A stretch of DNA of 64,000 nt from Streptomyces uncialis (GCF_001905345.1 NZ_LFBV01000005.1:372001-436000); one strand, 5' to 3'; positions 17,924 to 27,412 are shown, counted from the first letter of the stretch. The notes: generated by a model not told the origin, from the sequence alone. Made by a program: numbers and translations.

Positions 17924-18133
17924 ATGACCAACCTCCAGATCGGTCGCACCGCTCCGTACGACAGGGAAGGCGGTCTCGCCGCGCTGCGCGGGGACTGCGC
18001 CCGGATGATCCCGCACTGGCCGGCGGACCGGCGGGCCGGGGCCGTGCCGGTGTCCCCGTCGCTGATCCACGGGGTGGTCGTCCCGCCCGCCTCGGCCCGG
18101 CTGCTGGACGCGACACAGGAGTACGGGGACTGA
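17924..18133 (+). CDS. Small protein of 69 residues, unknown function
   Basis: I do not recognise this protein. The ATG at 17924 has TACGGT (17912-17917) 6 nt upstream, the pattern of a leaderless transcript. The product has no membrane segment or cysteine and is mildly charged, with a proline-rich centre. Codon third positions are GC-rich throughout, which supports real coding. It is divergent from the PfkB kinase and followed by a secreted or membrane protein gene. A chance frame cannot be excluded. Confidence 0.5.
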   Translation: MTNLQIGRTAPYDREGGLAALRGDCARMIPHWPADRRAGAVPVSPSLIHGVVVPPASARLLDATQEYGD

Positions 18134-18307
18134 CCCCGGGCGTGGGCCCGCCCCCTTCCCGTTCCGCTCACCCTCCCGGGTGAACACCGCCCCGGAGGGA
18201 ACCGTACGCGCCCTCCCCACGTCCCACCGCTGTCCCCGCGAGGGGGAGTTGGACGACGTACCGCCGTGGCCGGGACACGGGCGCGGCGCGGACTGAGGAG
18301 CGATGCG

Positions 18308-19852
18308 GTGACCACCAATCCGGTCGACCCCGACGGACCCGGCGGCACGGACCGGGGCGCCGCGCCCCGGGGCGCGTGGCGCCGTTCACCCGTGGTGGTG
18401 TCCGTGACGGCCGCGGTGCTGCTGGCCGGGGGCGGTGGCACGTATCTCGCGGTGGCCGCGTCCGGGGACGCGCAGCGGGACCGCGGGGAGGGGGTCACGG
18501 CCCCCGGTGACGACGCCGCTCCCCCACCGCTCGCGCTCGACGGGCCGGGCGGCGACCCGGGCGGTGACCCGGGGATCGCCCCGGGTGAGCCCGACCCGGG
18601 CGGACCGCTGTACCGGGCGCGCGGTGAGCTGCCGCGGGGTCCGGGCACGGCGGCGGTGCACCGGCCGGACGCGGAGGTGACCGCGGGCGAGGTACGGCGG
18701 CTCGCCGAGGCGCTGGGGGTGCCGGGCACACCCCGGCTCAGCGGGGAGACCTGGCGGGTGGGCACCCCGAAGGACGGTTCGGGTCCGTCGCTCCAGGCGG
18801 CGCGGGACGGCGGGGGCACCTGGACGTTCCAGCGGTACGCGGCCGGGCCGGACGGCTGCGGCGCCACCGCCAAGTGCACGGACGGCGGCGCGGACCGTAT
18901 GTCGGGGGACACCGCGCCGATCGGTGAGCGGGCCGCGAAGAGCGCCGCCGCCCCGGTCCTGAAGGCACTCGGCCAGGACGACGCGAAGCTCGACGCACGC
19001 CAGGTCATGGGTTCGGCCCGGGTGGTGAACGCGGCTCCCCGGGTGGGCGGGCTGCCGACATTCGGCTGGTCCACGGGGGTCCAGGTCGGCCCCACGGGGG
19101 AGGTCGTCCGGGCGAGCGGTCATCTCGGGGAGCCGCGCGCGGGTGACCGTTACCCGGTGATCAGCGCCCGGAAGGCACTCGAACTGCTGAACCAGCAGGG
19201 TGGCGGACGGGTCGGTATCGGCGGCTGCGCGGACCCCGTGCCGCACCAGGACGACCCGTCGGTGGCGTGCGGGGACGGCGGGGCGGCGAAGGCCCGTGAG
19301 CCGCTGACGGTGACGGGCGCGGAGTTCGGGCTGGCGGTGCGGCTCGCGGACAGCCGTCCCGCGCTCGTCCCGTCATGGCTGTTCGAGGTGCGGCCGAAGG
19401 GGTCCGGGGAGCCGTACACGGTGACGTATCCGGCGGTCGACCCGAGGCATCTGGCGGACCCGGGGAAGAGCGGCGGCGAGGAGAAGCCGGACGGTGCCAG
19501 GACCACGGTGGACAAGGAGGTCGCGTGGTACGAGACCCGGAAGGACGGCCGGGAACTGGTCCTGCACGTCCTCGCCGGGGTGTGCGGCGATCTCACGGCC
19601 GGTGCCGAACCGCGCGCGGGCACGGTGGTGGTCCGGGTGACGGAGAGCGTGAACGAGAAGAAGGCGTGTGTGCTCATGCTGAAGCGGCATGAGCTGACCG
19701 CGCGGCTGGCGGAGCCGCTCGGGGACCGCGCGGTGGTGGACGGGAAGGGGCGGCCCGTAGCGGACCGGGCGCCGAAGAACTGGCCGTTCCCGGAGGGCGG
19801 GCCGGACGGCGACGGGGCGGTGAAGGGCGGCGGCGGAACCGTCACGCGGTAG
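18308..19852 (+). CDS. Membrane-anchored extracytoplasmic protein, unknown function
   Basis: The GTG at 18308 has GAGGAG 7 nt upstream and gives 514 residues. A cytoplasmic stretch of about 35 residues precedes one membrane helix (VVVSVTAAVLLAGGGGTYLA), followed by a large Pro/Gly/Asp-rich extracytoplasmic part. A cysteine pair-rich segment (CGATAKC) lies in the outer part. The layout is that of a single-pass anchored surface protein; the family was not identified. The stop codon lies inside a 55-nt tandem duplication (19835-19920). Confidence 0.75.
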   Translation: MTTNPVDPDGPGGTDRGAAPRGAWRRSPVVVSVTAAVLLAGGGGTYLAVAASGDAQRDRGEGVTAPGDDAAPPPLALDGPGGDPGGDPGIAPGEPDPGGPLYRARGELPRGPGTAAVHRPDAEVTAGEVRRLAEALGVPGTPRLSGETWRVGTPKDGSGPSLQAARDGGGTWTFQRYAAGPDGCGATAKCTDGGADRMSGDTAPIGERAAKSAAAPVLKALGQDDAKLDARQVMGSARVVNAAPRVGGLPTFGWSTGVQVGPTGEVVRASGHLGEPRAGDRYPVISARKALELLNQQGGGRVGIGGCADPVPHQDDPSVACGDGGAAKAREPLTVTGAEFGLAVRLADSRPALVPSWLFEVRPKGSGEPYTVTYPAVDPRHLADPGKSGGEEKPDGARTTVDKEVAWYETRKDGRELVLHVLAGVCGDLTAGAEPRAGTVVVRVTESVNEKKACVLMLKRHELTARLAEPLGDRAVVDGKGRPVADRAPKNWPFPEGGPDGDGAVKGGGGTVTR

Positions 19853-19920
19853 GCGGTACGGGAGCGCGGCAGGCGGTACGGGACGCGCTGGAGCCGTCAC
19901 GCGGTAGGCGGTACGGGAGA
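19835..19920 (+). repeat. 55-nt tandem duplication covering a stop codon
   Basis: GGAACCGTCACGCGGTAGGC (starting 19835) recurs as GGAGCCGTCACGCGGTAGGC (starting 19890), and both continue GGTACGGGAG. A third partial copy (AGGCGGTACGGGA) lies between them. The TAG stop of the upstream gene is part of the repeated unit. Confidence 0.85.
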
Positions 19921-19970
19921 GGCGCCGGAGCCGTGACGCGAAGGCGGTCACGGGAGGTGGCGGAACGCGC

Positions 19971-20003
19971 GGAGGCGGTACCCCCGTCCGGGGTACCGCC
20001 TCC
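19971..20003. terminator. Bidirectional terminator
   Basis: GGAGGCGGTACCCC (19971-19984) and GGGGTACCGCCTCC (19990-20003) form a perfect 14-bp stem with a 5-nt loop, between convergent genes. Confidence 0.85.
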
Positions 20004-20044
20004 GTCGTGCGGGTACCGGCCCACGCGGGCGGCCGGTGGCGCGA

Positions 20045-20401
20045 CTAGCTGAAGGAGTCGCCGCAGGCGCAGGAGCCCGAGGCGTTCGGGTTGTCGATGG
20101 TGAAGCCCTGCTTCTCGATGGTGTCGACGAAGTCGATGGAGGCACCACCGAGGTAGGGGGCGCTCATCCGGTCGGTGACGACCTTGACCCCGTCGAAGTC
20201 CTTGACGACATCGCCGTCGAGGGAGCGCTCGTCGAAGAAGAGCTGGTAGCGCAGGCCGGAGCAGCCGCCGGGCTGAACGGCGACCCGCAGGGCCAGGTCC
20301 TCGCGGCCTTCCTGGTCGAGCAGGCCCTTGACCTTGGCCGCGGCGGCGTCGGACAGGATGATGCCGTCGGTGGCGGTCTTGGTCTCGTCCGATACGGACA
20401 T
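20045..20401 (-). CDS. A-type Fe-S cluster carrier (IscA/ErpA/HesB family)
   Basis: The 118-residue protein carries the three conserved cysteines of A-type carriers: one in PGGCSGLRY and two in SCACGDSF near the C-terminus. It would hold a 2Fe-2S or 4Fe-4S cluster and pass it to target enzymes. The ATG at 20401 has GGGAGAG upstream. It is divergent from nadA, whose product needs a 4Fe-4S cluster. LipA, another Fe-S enzyme, is encoded 40 kb away. Whether the protein is ErpA or IscA in role cannot be decided here. Confidence 0.95.
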   Translation of the reverse strand: MSVSDETKTATDGIILSDAAAAKVKGLLDQEGREDLALRVAVQPGGCSGLRYQLFFDERSLDGDVVKDFDGVKVVTDRMSAPYLGGASIDFVDTIEKQGFTIDNPNASGSCACGDSFS

Positions 20402-20650
20402 CTACATCTCTCCCGGGTTGTACGGAGACTGCTTGCCGACGTGACAACCGTCGGGGCGGCGGATTCATTCCGGGCCCGCGTCCGTCCTCGGCAGTGCCTT
20501 CGTGTCTGCGTGCCGTGCGCTTCCATGCTCGCACATGGGGCCGGGCGGCGACACGGTCGAGCCGGACGGGTCCCAAGGGGCCGGGAACAAGCCCTGGTCC
20601 GGGGCCCGCTGGGGGCCCACGGGGTATGCGTCACATCGACACGATGGGCA

Positions 20651-20691
20651 TCGTCAAACTGACGTGAAGCAGTTATGATAGATAACGTCAG
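20651..20691 (+). promoter_or_regulatory. Candidate nadA promoter with inverted-repeat operator
   Basis: TCGTCA (20651-20656) and TATGAT (20674-20679) are 17 nt apart and fit a housekeeping promoter. CGTCA-AAC-TGACG (20652-20664) is a perfect inverted repeat over the -35 region. A third CGTCA half-site lies at 20686-20690 near the expected transcription start. The geometry suggests a repressor; none is encoded beside it. Confidence 0.55.
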
Positions 20692-20776
20692 AACGACGAA
20701 AAGGCGCCTGGGGACCAGGTCCGACAGCGCCCGTGAGCCGCCGGGGCGAGAGCTCCGAGAGAAAGGGTGCGTGATC

Positions 20777-21955
20777 GTGACCACCGCCCAGCCCCTGGAC
20801 GTAACCCCGACCCCGCTGGCACTGCTGCTGCTCGGCCGGGAGGCCGACCCGCGCAGCGAGCGCGGGGTGGAGTGTCCGGGAGACCTGCCCTCCCCGTCCG
20901 ACCCGGACCTGGTGGCGCGGGCGCGTGCGGCCAAGGAGAGGCTCGGGGACAAGGTGTTCGTCCTCGGGCACCACTACCAGCGCGACGAGGTCATCCAGTT
21001 CGCGGATGTCACGGGCGACTCGTTCAAGCTGGCCCGGGACGCCGCCGCGCGGCCCGCGGCCGAGTACATCGTCTTCTGCGGTGTGCACTTCATGGCGGAG
21101 TCCGCGGACATCCTCACCGGCGACGCCCAGAAGGTCGTCCTGCCGGACCTCGCGGCGGGGTGCTCGATGGCCGACATGGCCACCGCCGAGCAGGTCGCCG
21201 AGTGCTGGGACGTGCTCACCGACGCGGGCATCGCCGACCGGGTCGTGCCCGTCTCGTACATGAACTCGTCGGCGGACATCAAGGCGTTCACCGGCCGCCA
21301 CGGGGGCACCATCTGCACCTCCTCCAACGCCGAGCGGGCGCTGGAGTGGGCGTTCGGGCAGGGCGAGCAGGTGCTCTTCCTCCCCGACCAGCATCTCGGG
21401 CGCAACACGGCGGTCCGGGACCTCGGGATGTCCCTGGACGACTGCGTCGTCTACAACCCGCACAAGCCCGGCGGCGGGCTGACCACCGAGGAGCTGCGGG
21501 CCGCGAAGATGATCCTGTGGCGCGGGCACTGCTCCGTGCACGGGCGCTTCTCGCTGGAGTCCGTGGAGGACGTACGGGCCCGGATACCCGGGGTCAATGT
21601 GCTGGTGCACCCCGAGTGCAAGAACGAGGTGGTGGCGGCGGCCGACCAGGTCGGGTCGACGGAGTACATCATCCGGACGCTGGAGGCCGCGCCCGCCGGT
21701 TCCAAGTGGGCGATCGGTACGGAGCTGAACCTGGTGCAGCGCCTGGCGAACCGTTTCGCCCCGGAGGGCAAGGAGATCACCTTCCTCGACCGGACGGTGT
21801 GCTTCTGCTCCACGATGAACCGGATCGACCTGCCGCATCTGGTGTGGACGCTGGAGTCGCTCGCGGACGGCAAGCTGGTCAACCAGATCACGGTCGACCC
21901 TGAGACGGAACGTTTCGCCAAGCTGGCCCTTGAGCAGATGCTCGCCCTGCCGTAG
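20777..21955 (+). CDS. nadA: Quinolinate synthase
   Basis: NadA condenses iminoaspartate with dihydroxyacetone phosphate to quinolinate in NAD synthesis and needs a 4Fe-4S cluster. The 392-residue protein shows the YQRDEVIQFADVTGDS region and the cluster cysteines in FCGVHFMAES, HPECKNEV and the CFC motif of TVCFCSTMN. The GTG at 20777 (VTTAQPLD) is preferred; a GTG at 20771 is also possible, with GAAAGGG just upstream of both. nadB and nadC are not in the window side of this gene. A strong double terminator follows at 22049-22128. Confidence 0.96.
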   Translation: MTTAQPLDVTPTPLALLLLGREADPRSERGVECPGDLPSPSDPDLVARARAAKERLGDKVFVLGHHYQRDEVIQFADVTGDSFKLARDAAARPAAEYIVFCGVHFMAESADILTGDAQKVVLPDLAAGCSMADMATAEQVAECWDVLTDAGIADRVVPVSYMNSSADIKAFTGRHGGTICTSSNAERALEWAFGQGEQVLFLPDQHLGRNTAVRDLGMSLDDCVVYNPHKPGGGLTTEELRAAKMILWRGHCSVHGRFSLESVEDVRARIPGVNVLVHPECKNEVVAAADQVGSTEYIIRTLEAAPAGSKWAIGTELNLVQRLANRFAPEGKEITFLDRTVCFCSTMNRIDLPHLVWTLESLADGKLVNQITVDPETERFAKLALEQMLALP

Positions 21956-22048
21956 CGCGCACCGCCGCAGCGCGCCCTGCCCGGCCCTTCGCAGGCGTTC
22001 GCACGGGTGCCCGTACCCCGGCCCTTCGCCTTCGCCGCGCGGCACACG

Positions 22049-22128
22049 CGCGGATGCCCGCACCCCGGTCCTTCGGGGGTGCGGGCATCCGCGTACCGCG
22101 TTCCGGGCCCCGGCCACGGGGCCCGGAA
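22049..22128. terminator. Tandem terminators between nadA and the RND gene
   Basis: The first hairpin pairs 22049-22066 with 22076-22093 in a perfect 18-bp stem and 9-nt loop. The second pairs TTCCGGGCCCCG (22101-22112) with CGGGGCCCGGAA (22117-22128) around GCCA. Both serve convergent genes. Confidence 0.88.
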
Positions 22129-22129
22129 G

Positions 22130-25100
22130 TCAGGTCTTGGCCAGCTCCGGGGTCTCCGTACCGGCCGGTACGGCGGACCTCTTCGCCTCGCGCTTGGCGC
22201 GCCTGCGCTCCTTGCGGAGCTCGACCATCGCGTAGAGGGTCGGCACCAGGAGCAGTGTCAGCAGCGTCGAGGTGATCAGACCGCCGATGACGACGACCGC
22301 GAGGGGCTGGGCGATGAAGCCGCCCTCGCCGGTGACCCCGAGGGCCATCGGCAGCAGCGCGAAGATCGTCGCGAGGGCCGTCATCAGGATCGGGCGCAGC
22401 CGGTGGCGGCCACCCTCGACGACCGCTTCCACGACCCCGTACCCCTTGGCGCGGTACTGGTTGATGAGGTCGATCAGGACGATCGCGTTGGTCACCACGA
22501 TGCCGATGAGCATCAGCATGCCGATCATCGCGGGGACGCCCATCGGGGTGCCCGTGAGGATCAGCAGGCCGATCGCGCCGGTCGCCGCGAACGGGACGGA
22601 CACCAGCAGGATCAGCGGCTGGACGAGCGACCTGAAGGCCGCGACGAGCAGCATGAACACGATGGCGATGGCCGCGAGCATGGCGAGCCCGAGGGAGGCG
22701 AACGCGTCGTCCTGGTCCTCGGAGACCCCTCCGATGGAGGCGGTGGCCCCCTCGGGCAGGTCCAGCGCGTCGACCTTCGTCTGGAGTTCGGTGCTGACCG
22801 CGCCGGTGTTGTCGCCGGTGGGGCGGGCGGTGACGTTGGCGGAGCGCTGGCCGTCGATCCGGGTCATGGAGACCGGGCCGTCGACCAGTTCGACCGTGGC
22901 GATGTCGCCGAGCTTCACCGGGCCGAGGCGCAGCGCCCGCAGTTCGTCCATCGTCCCGGCAGGCTTCGCCGAACGGATCACGATGTCGCGTTCGGTGTCG
23001 TCGAGGACGGCCTTGCCGGTGGTGGTGCCGCGTACGGCCTGGGTGACGGCGGCGCCGAGGGTGGCGTCGCTGAACCCGGCGCGGGCGGCCTTGTCGGTGG
23101 CCTTCACGGAGATCCGCGGGACCGACTGGGAGAGGTTGCTCTGGACGTCGGTGACGTCGTCCAGTTCGGCGACCTCGTCACGTACCCGCTCGGCCGCCTC
23201 GCGCAGGGTCGCGGCGTCGGCGGCCTTGACGACCACGCTGAGGTCCTGGCTGCCGAAGCCGTCGCCGGCCGCGAGGGTGGTCTCGCCGATCCCGTCCAGC
23301 TTGCCCAGTCCGGTCTCGATGCGGTCCTGGGTGTCCTCGAAGGACGCGTCGTCGTCCAGGGTGACCTGGAACGACGCCTGGTTGGTGTCGGTGCCGCCGC
23401 CGAACGCCGCCATGAAGCCGGAGGAGCCGATGGTGACCTGGTGGTCCTTGACGCCTTCGACGCCGTCGAGCATCTTCTCGATCTTGGCGGAGGCGGCGTC
23501 GGTCGCGGAGAGTCCGGTTCCGGGCTTCAGCTCCTGCTTGATGGAGAGGATCTCCTGCTCGCCCTGGTCGAAGAAGTTGGTCTTCAGCAGCGGCACCATG
23601 CCGAAGGTGCCGATCAGGACGGCGGCCGCGATGCCGAGGCTGACGAGCCGGCGGCGGGTGGCGAACCTCAGCACGGGGACGTACATGCGCTGGAGGCGGC
23701 TGCGGGCCTCCTTCTCCTCGGCCTGGCGGCGGGCCACCTCCGGGTCGACGCCGCGGACGGCCTTCGGGGGCCGCAGGAACCAGAACGACAGGACCGGGAC
23801 GACGGTGAGCGACACCAGCAGCGACGCGAGCAGCGCGGCCGTCACGGTGAGGCTGAAGGAACCGAACAGCGCGCCGACCATGCCGCCGGTCAGACCGACC
23901 GGCAGGAACACGGCCACCGTGGTGAGCGTCGAGGCGGTGACCGCGCCCGCGACCTCCTTGACGGCGGTGAGGATGGCCTCACTGCGTTCCTCGCCGTAGC
24001 CGAGGTGGCGCTTGATGTTCTCCAGGACCACGATCGAGTCGTCGACGACCCGGCCGATGGCGATGGTCAGGGCGCCGAGGGTGAGCATGTTGAGCGAGAG
24101 GTCCCGGGTCCACAGCACGATCAGCGCGAGGACGACGGAGAGCGGGATGGAGACCGCGGTGACCAGGGTCGAGCGGATCGACGCCAGGAACACCAGGATC
24201 ACGAGGACCGCGAAGATCAGTCCGAGGGCGCCCTCGGTGGTGAGACCGGCGATCGCCTTGGAGACGGCGGGGCCCTGGTCGCTGACGACGGTGAGTTCGG
24301 CGCCGGAGCCGAGGTCGGTGCGCAGGCCGGGCAGGGCCTTCTCGACCGCTTCGGAGATGGCGACCGCGCTGCCGTCCTGGTCCATGGTGACGAGGACCGC
24401 GAGGCTGGGTTCGCCGTTGGTGCGGGTGAGGGAGTCCGCCTTGGCCGGCTCCTGCTTCACGGAGGCGACATCGGCGAGCCGGACGGGCTTCTTGACGCCC
24501 TGGCCCGTGATCATCAGTTCCTGGATCTGCTCCAGGGAGGTGAAGCCGCCGCCGACCTGGACGGTGCGGTTGCTGCCGTCCTCCTCGAAGGAACCGGCCG
24601 GGACGGTCGCGCCGCCCGCCTGGACGGCCTGGCCGAGCACGGGCGGGGTGACGCCTGCCGCCGCCATCCTACGGTCGTCGGGGGTGACGGTGACCTGGAG
24701 GTCACGGACGCCGTCGACGGTGACCTGGGCGACCCCGTCGATGTCCGTCAGCTCGGGCACGACCGTGCGGTCGAGCTGCTCCTTGAGCGCCTGCTGGTCC
24801 TTGTCGGAGGTGACGGCGAGGACCACGGTCGGGATGTCGTCGGTGGAACCGGCGATGACCTGCGGGTCGACCTCGGTGGGGAGCTGGGCGCGAGCCCGGT
24901 TCACGGCCTGCTGGACGTCCGCGATGATCTGCTTCGAGCCGTCGCCGTAGTCGAACTGGGCCCTGAGGACGGCGTTGCCCTCGCTGGCGGTGGCGATGAC
25001 GCCGGTGATGCCGTCGACCGCTTCGATGCTGTCCTCAAGCGGTTCGACGACCTGCTTCTCGACGACATCGGGGGACGCGCCCGGGTAGGGGGCCAGGACG

Positions 25101-25240
25101 GACACCATCGGAAGTTCGATGGAGGGCAGGAGCTGCTGCTTGAGCTGGGGTATCGCGATGGCACCGAAGACCAGCGCGATGATCGAAATCAGCCCGATCA
25201 GGGCCCGCTGAGCAAGGCTGAATCTTGACAGCCAGGACAT
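22130..25240 (-). CDS. RND-type efflux permease
   Basis: The 1036-residue protein has the AcrB/HAE1 layout: a first membrane helix, a large periplasmic-type domain, about six helices, a second large domain and a final helix bundle. The N-terminal VSVLAPYPGASPDVVE and the repeated GxVVDDSIVVLENI helix motif are typical. Such proteins are proton-driven exporters. No membrane-fusion or outer-membrane partner is encoded beside it, as expected for a Gram-positive. The ATG at 25240 starts the usual MSWLSRFSL. It lies 208 bp downstream of a two-component operon on the same strand, which may regulate it. Substrate unknown. Confidence 0.92.
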   Translation of the reverse strand: MSWLSRFSLAQRALIGLISIIALVFGAIAIPQLKQQLLPSIELPMVSVLAPYPGASPDVVEKQVVEPLEDSIEAVDGITGVIATASEGNAVLRAQFDYGDGSKQIIADVQQAVNRARAQLPTEVDPQVIAGSTDDIPTVVLAVTSDKDQQALKEQLDRTVVPELTDIDGVAQVTVDGVRDLQVTVTPDDRRMAAAGVTPPVLGQAVQAGGATVPAGSFEEDGSNRTVQVGGGFTSLEQIQELMITGQGVKKPVRLADVASVKQEPAKADSLTRTNGEPSLAVLVTMDQDGSAVAISEAVEKALPGLRTDLGSGAELTVVSDQGPAVSKAIAGLTTEGALGLIFAVLVILVFLASIRSTLVTAVSIPLSVVLALIVLWTRDLSLNMLTLGALTIAIGRVVDDSIVVLENIKRHLGYGEERSEAILTAVKEVAGAVTASTLTTVAVFLPVGLTGGMVGALFGSFSLTVTAALLASLLVSLTVVPVLSFWFLRPPKAVRGVDPEVARRQAEEKEARSRLQRMYVPVLRFATRRRLVSLGIAAAVLIGTFGMVPLLKTNFFDQGEQEILSIKQELKPGTGLSATDAASAKIEKMLDGVEGVKDHQVTIGSSGFMAAFGGGTDTNQASFQVTLDDDASFEDTQDRIETGLGKLDGIGETTLAAGDGFGSQDLSVVVKAADAATLREAAERVRDEVAELDDVTDVQSNLSQSVPRISVKATDKAARAGFSDATLGAAVTQAVRGTTTGKAVLDDTERDIVIRSAKPAGTMDELRALRLGPVKLGDIATVELVDGPVSMTRIDGQRSANVTARPTGDNTGAVSTELQTKVDALDLPEGATASIGGVSEDQDDAFASLGLAMLAAIAIVFMLLVAAFRSLVQPLILLVSVPFAATGAIGLLILTGTPMGVPAMIGMLMLIGIVVTNAIVLIDLINQYRAKGYGVVEAVVEGGRHRLRPILMTALATIFALLPMALGVTGEGGFIAQPLAVVVIGGLITSTLLTLLLVPTLYAMVELRKERRRAKREAKRSAVPAGTETPELAKT

Positions 25241-25448
25241 GGGTGGCGGTCTCTCTTCTGTGGCTTGGCGCGGCAGGAGGAGGCACGACTTACCCCCCTG
25301 TCCTCACCTTGGCCCATCCGGGGGCCCGGATTCCTCGCTCGCAGGTCGCTTTCCTTATGCCGCGCATACTGCGGGTGTAGTAGGCGCGGTAGTCCCTGTG
25401 AGTGAGTCCGGGTCCTTTCCCGGGCCGCCGGCGGCGGGGTGCCCGGGG

Positions 25449-26126
25449 TCAGTGCGGGCGGGGCCGGACCAGTCCCGACTCATAGGCGATGACGACGAGT
25501 TGGGCGCGGTCCCGGGCGCCGAGCTTGGCCATCGCCCGGTTCACATGGGTCTTGACGGTGAGCGGGGAGACATCGAGCCGGTCCGCGATCTCGTCGTTGG
25601 AGTGACCGCCCCCGACCAGGACGAGCACCTCGCGTTCCCGGCCGGTCAGCACGTCCAGACGCGTCGACCGGGCGCCGTCGACCCCGGGGCCCTCGCCCTG
25701 GGCGAGGAACCGGGCGATGAGGCCCTTGGTCGCCACCGGGGACAGCAGCGCCTCGCCCGCGGCGGCGACCCGGATCGCGCCGAGGAGTTCCTCCGGCTCG
25801 GAGCCCTTGCCGAGGAAGCCGGACGCCCCGGCGCGCAGCGACTGGACGACGTACTCGTCCACCTCGAACGTCGTCAGCATCACCACGCGGACGGCGGACA
25901 GGGCGGGGTCGTCGCAGATCCGGCGGGTGGCGGCGAGACCGTCGGTGCCGGGCATCCGGATGTCCATGAGGACGACGTCGGGCATCGTCTCGGCGGTGAC
26001 GCGGACGGCCTCGGCGCCGTCGGACGCCTCACCGACGACCTCCATGTCGGGCTCGGAGTCGACCAGTACCCGGAAGGCGCTGCGCAGCAGTGCCTGGTCG
26101 TCGGCGAGCAGTACCCGGATCGTCAT
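25449..26126 (-). CDS. NarL-family response regulator
   Basis: The 225-residue protein has an N-terminal receiver with phosphoacceptor Asp55 (VVLMDIRMP) and the conserved lysine in FLGKGSEPEE. The C-terminal LuxR-type helix-turn-helix includes LTGREREVLVLV and SPLTVKTHVNR. It binds DNA when phosphorylated. The ATG at 26126 overlaps the stop codon of the histidine kinase gene (ATGA), so the two are cognate and coupled. The RND permease gene lies downstream on the same strand and is a plausible target. Confidence 0.96.
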   Translation of the reverse strand: MTIRVLLADDQALLRSAFRVLVDSEPDMEVVGEASDGAEAVRVTAETMPDVVLMDIRMPGTDGLAATRRICDDPALSAVRVVMLTTFEVDEYVVQSLRAGASGFLGKGSEPEELLGAIRVAAAGEALLSPVATKGLIARFLAQGEGPGVDGARSTRLDVLTGREREVLVLVGGGHSNDEIADRLDVSPLTVKTHVNRAMAKLGARDRAQLVVIAYESGLVRPRPH

Positions 26127-27412
26127 GGCGTGTCCCCCGTCTGTGCCGTGCTCCGCCCGGCACGTGCTTTGACGGGCAGGATCGCATGGACGCGGAAGCC
26201 GCCGCCGTAGCGGGGGCCCGCGGTGAGGGCGCCGCCGAGCGCGGTGACCCGCTCGCGCATCCCGAGCAGTCCGTGCCCACCGGCCTGCGGGGGATCGGCG
26301 GGCGGCCGGGCGGTGTCCGCGGCGGGCGGACGGCGGCTGTCGCGGGAGCCGTCGTCCAGGACGGTGATCTCCACATGGGGTCCGACCCGGACGACGCTGA
26401 CCTCGGCCCGGGCGCGTTCCCCCGCGTGCTTCTGCACATTGGTGAGCGCCTCCTGGATGATCCGGTACGAGGCGAGGTCGACGGCCGCGGGGAGTTTGCT
26501 GCCCTGGTCGCCGCGGGCCACGTCGACGGGCAGCCCGGCGTGCCGGAACGTGTCGGCGAGTTCCTCCAGCCGGTCCAGGCCCGGTGCCGGTTCGGTGGGG
26601 GCCTCGGGGTCGCCGGTCTGGCGGAGCAGTCCGACCGTGGCGCGCAGTTCCCCGAGGGCGGAGCGGCTGGCCTCCCGGACATGGGCCAGGGCGGCCTTCG
26701 CCTGGTCGGGGCGTTTGTCCATGAGGTGGGCGGCGACCCCGGCCTGGACGTTGACCAGTGCGATGTGGTGCGCCACCACGTCGTGCAGATCCCGGGCGAT
26801 CCGCAGCCGCTCCTCGGCGACCCGGCGGCGGGCCTCCTCGTCGCGGGTGCGTTCGGCCCGCTCGGCGCGTTCCCGGATGGCGTCCACGAAGGCCCGGCGG
26901 CTGCGGACCGCGTCCCCCGCGGCGGCGGCCATCCCCGTCCACGCGAAGACGCCGAGGTTCTCCTGCGCGTACCAGGGCATGGGGCCGGACAGCATGGCGG
27001 CGCCGGTGAGGGCGGTCATGGTCAGCAGTCCGACGCGCCAGGTCGTGGGCCGGTCGGTGTGCGCGGCGACGGTGTACAGCGCGACGACGGCGCTCATCGC
27101 GACGGGGGCCCTCGGGTCGCTGAGGATCAGTTCCAGCAGGGATATCGCGGTGGTGACGCAGAGGACCGGGAGGGGCGCGCGGCGGCGCAGCGCCAGGGTG
27201 CCCGCGGCGAGCGGCATCAGCACCAGGCCGAGGACGGTCGGGGTGCGGGTGTCCCAGCTGGTGGGTCCGTGCTTGCCCGCTGGGCCGTTCGGGTCCAGCA
27301 CCGAGCCGAGGAGCATCGCCGCGAGGACGGCGACCGCGAGGGCACTGTCCGTCGCGGTGGGATGGGCGATCAGCCAGCCACGCAGACGCTTGACGCGCTC
27401 CAGGGGGGTCAC
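26123..27412 (-). CDS. Membrane sensor histidine kinase
   Basis: The GTG at 27412 gives 429 residues; TACCGT (27425-27420) lies 7 nt before it, consistent with a leaderless mRNA. The N-terminal half has about five membrane helices with short loops, so the signal is probably sensed within or at the membrane. The HisKA_3 motif RIARDLHDVVAHH carries phospho-His210. The ATPase part contains the N-box region (IIQEALTNVQKHA) and GHGLLGMRERV. It is the partner of the NarL-type regulator downstream. The order is similar to LiaS/DesK-type envelope-stress kinases. Confidence 0.94.
   Translation of the reverse strand: MTPLERVKRLRGWLIAHPTATDSALAVAVLAAMLLGSVLDPNGPAGKHGPTSWDTRTPTVLGLVLMPLAAGTLALRRRAPLPVLCVTTAISLLELILSDPRAPVAMSAVVALYTVAAHTDRPTTWRVGLLTMTALTGAAMLSGPMPWYAQENLGVFAWTGMAAAAGDAVRSRRAFVDAIRERAERAERTRDEEARRRVAEERLRIARDLHDVVAHHIALVNVQAGVAAHLMDKRPDQAKAALAHVREASRSALGELRATVGLLRQTGDPEAPTEPAPGLDRLEELADTFRHAGLPVDVARGDQGSKLPAAVDLASYRIIQEALTNVQKHAGERARAEVSVVRVGPHVEITVLDDGSRDSRRPPAADTARPPADPPQAGGHGLLGMRERVTALGGALTAGPRYGGGFRVHAILPVKARAGRSTAQTGDTP

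Noticed and set aside
25241..25448. Possible small gene between the RND permease and the response regulator
   Set aside because: No frame with a start signal and coding bias is seen. The gap is better explained as the RND promoter region.
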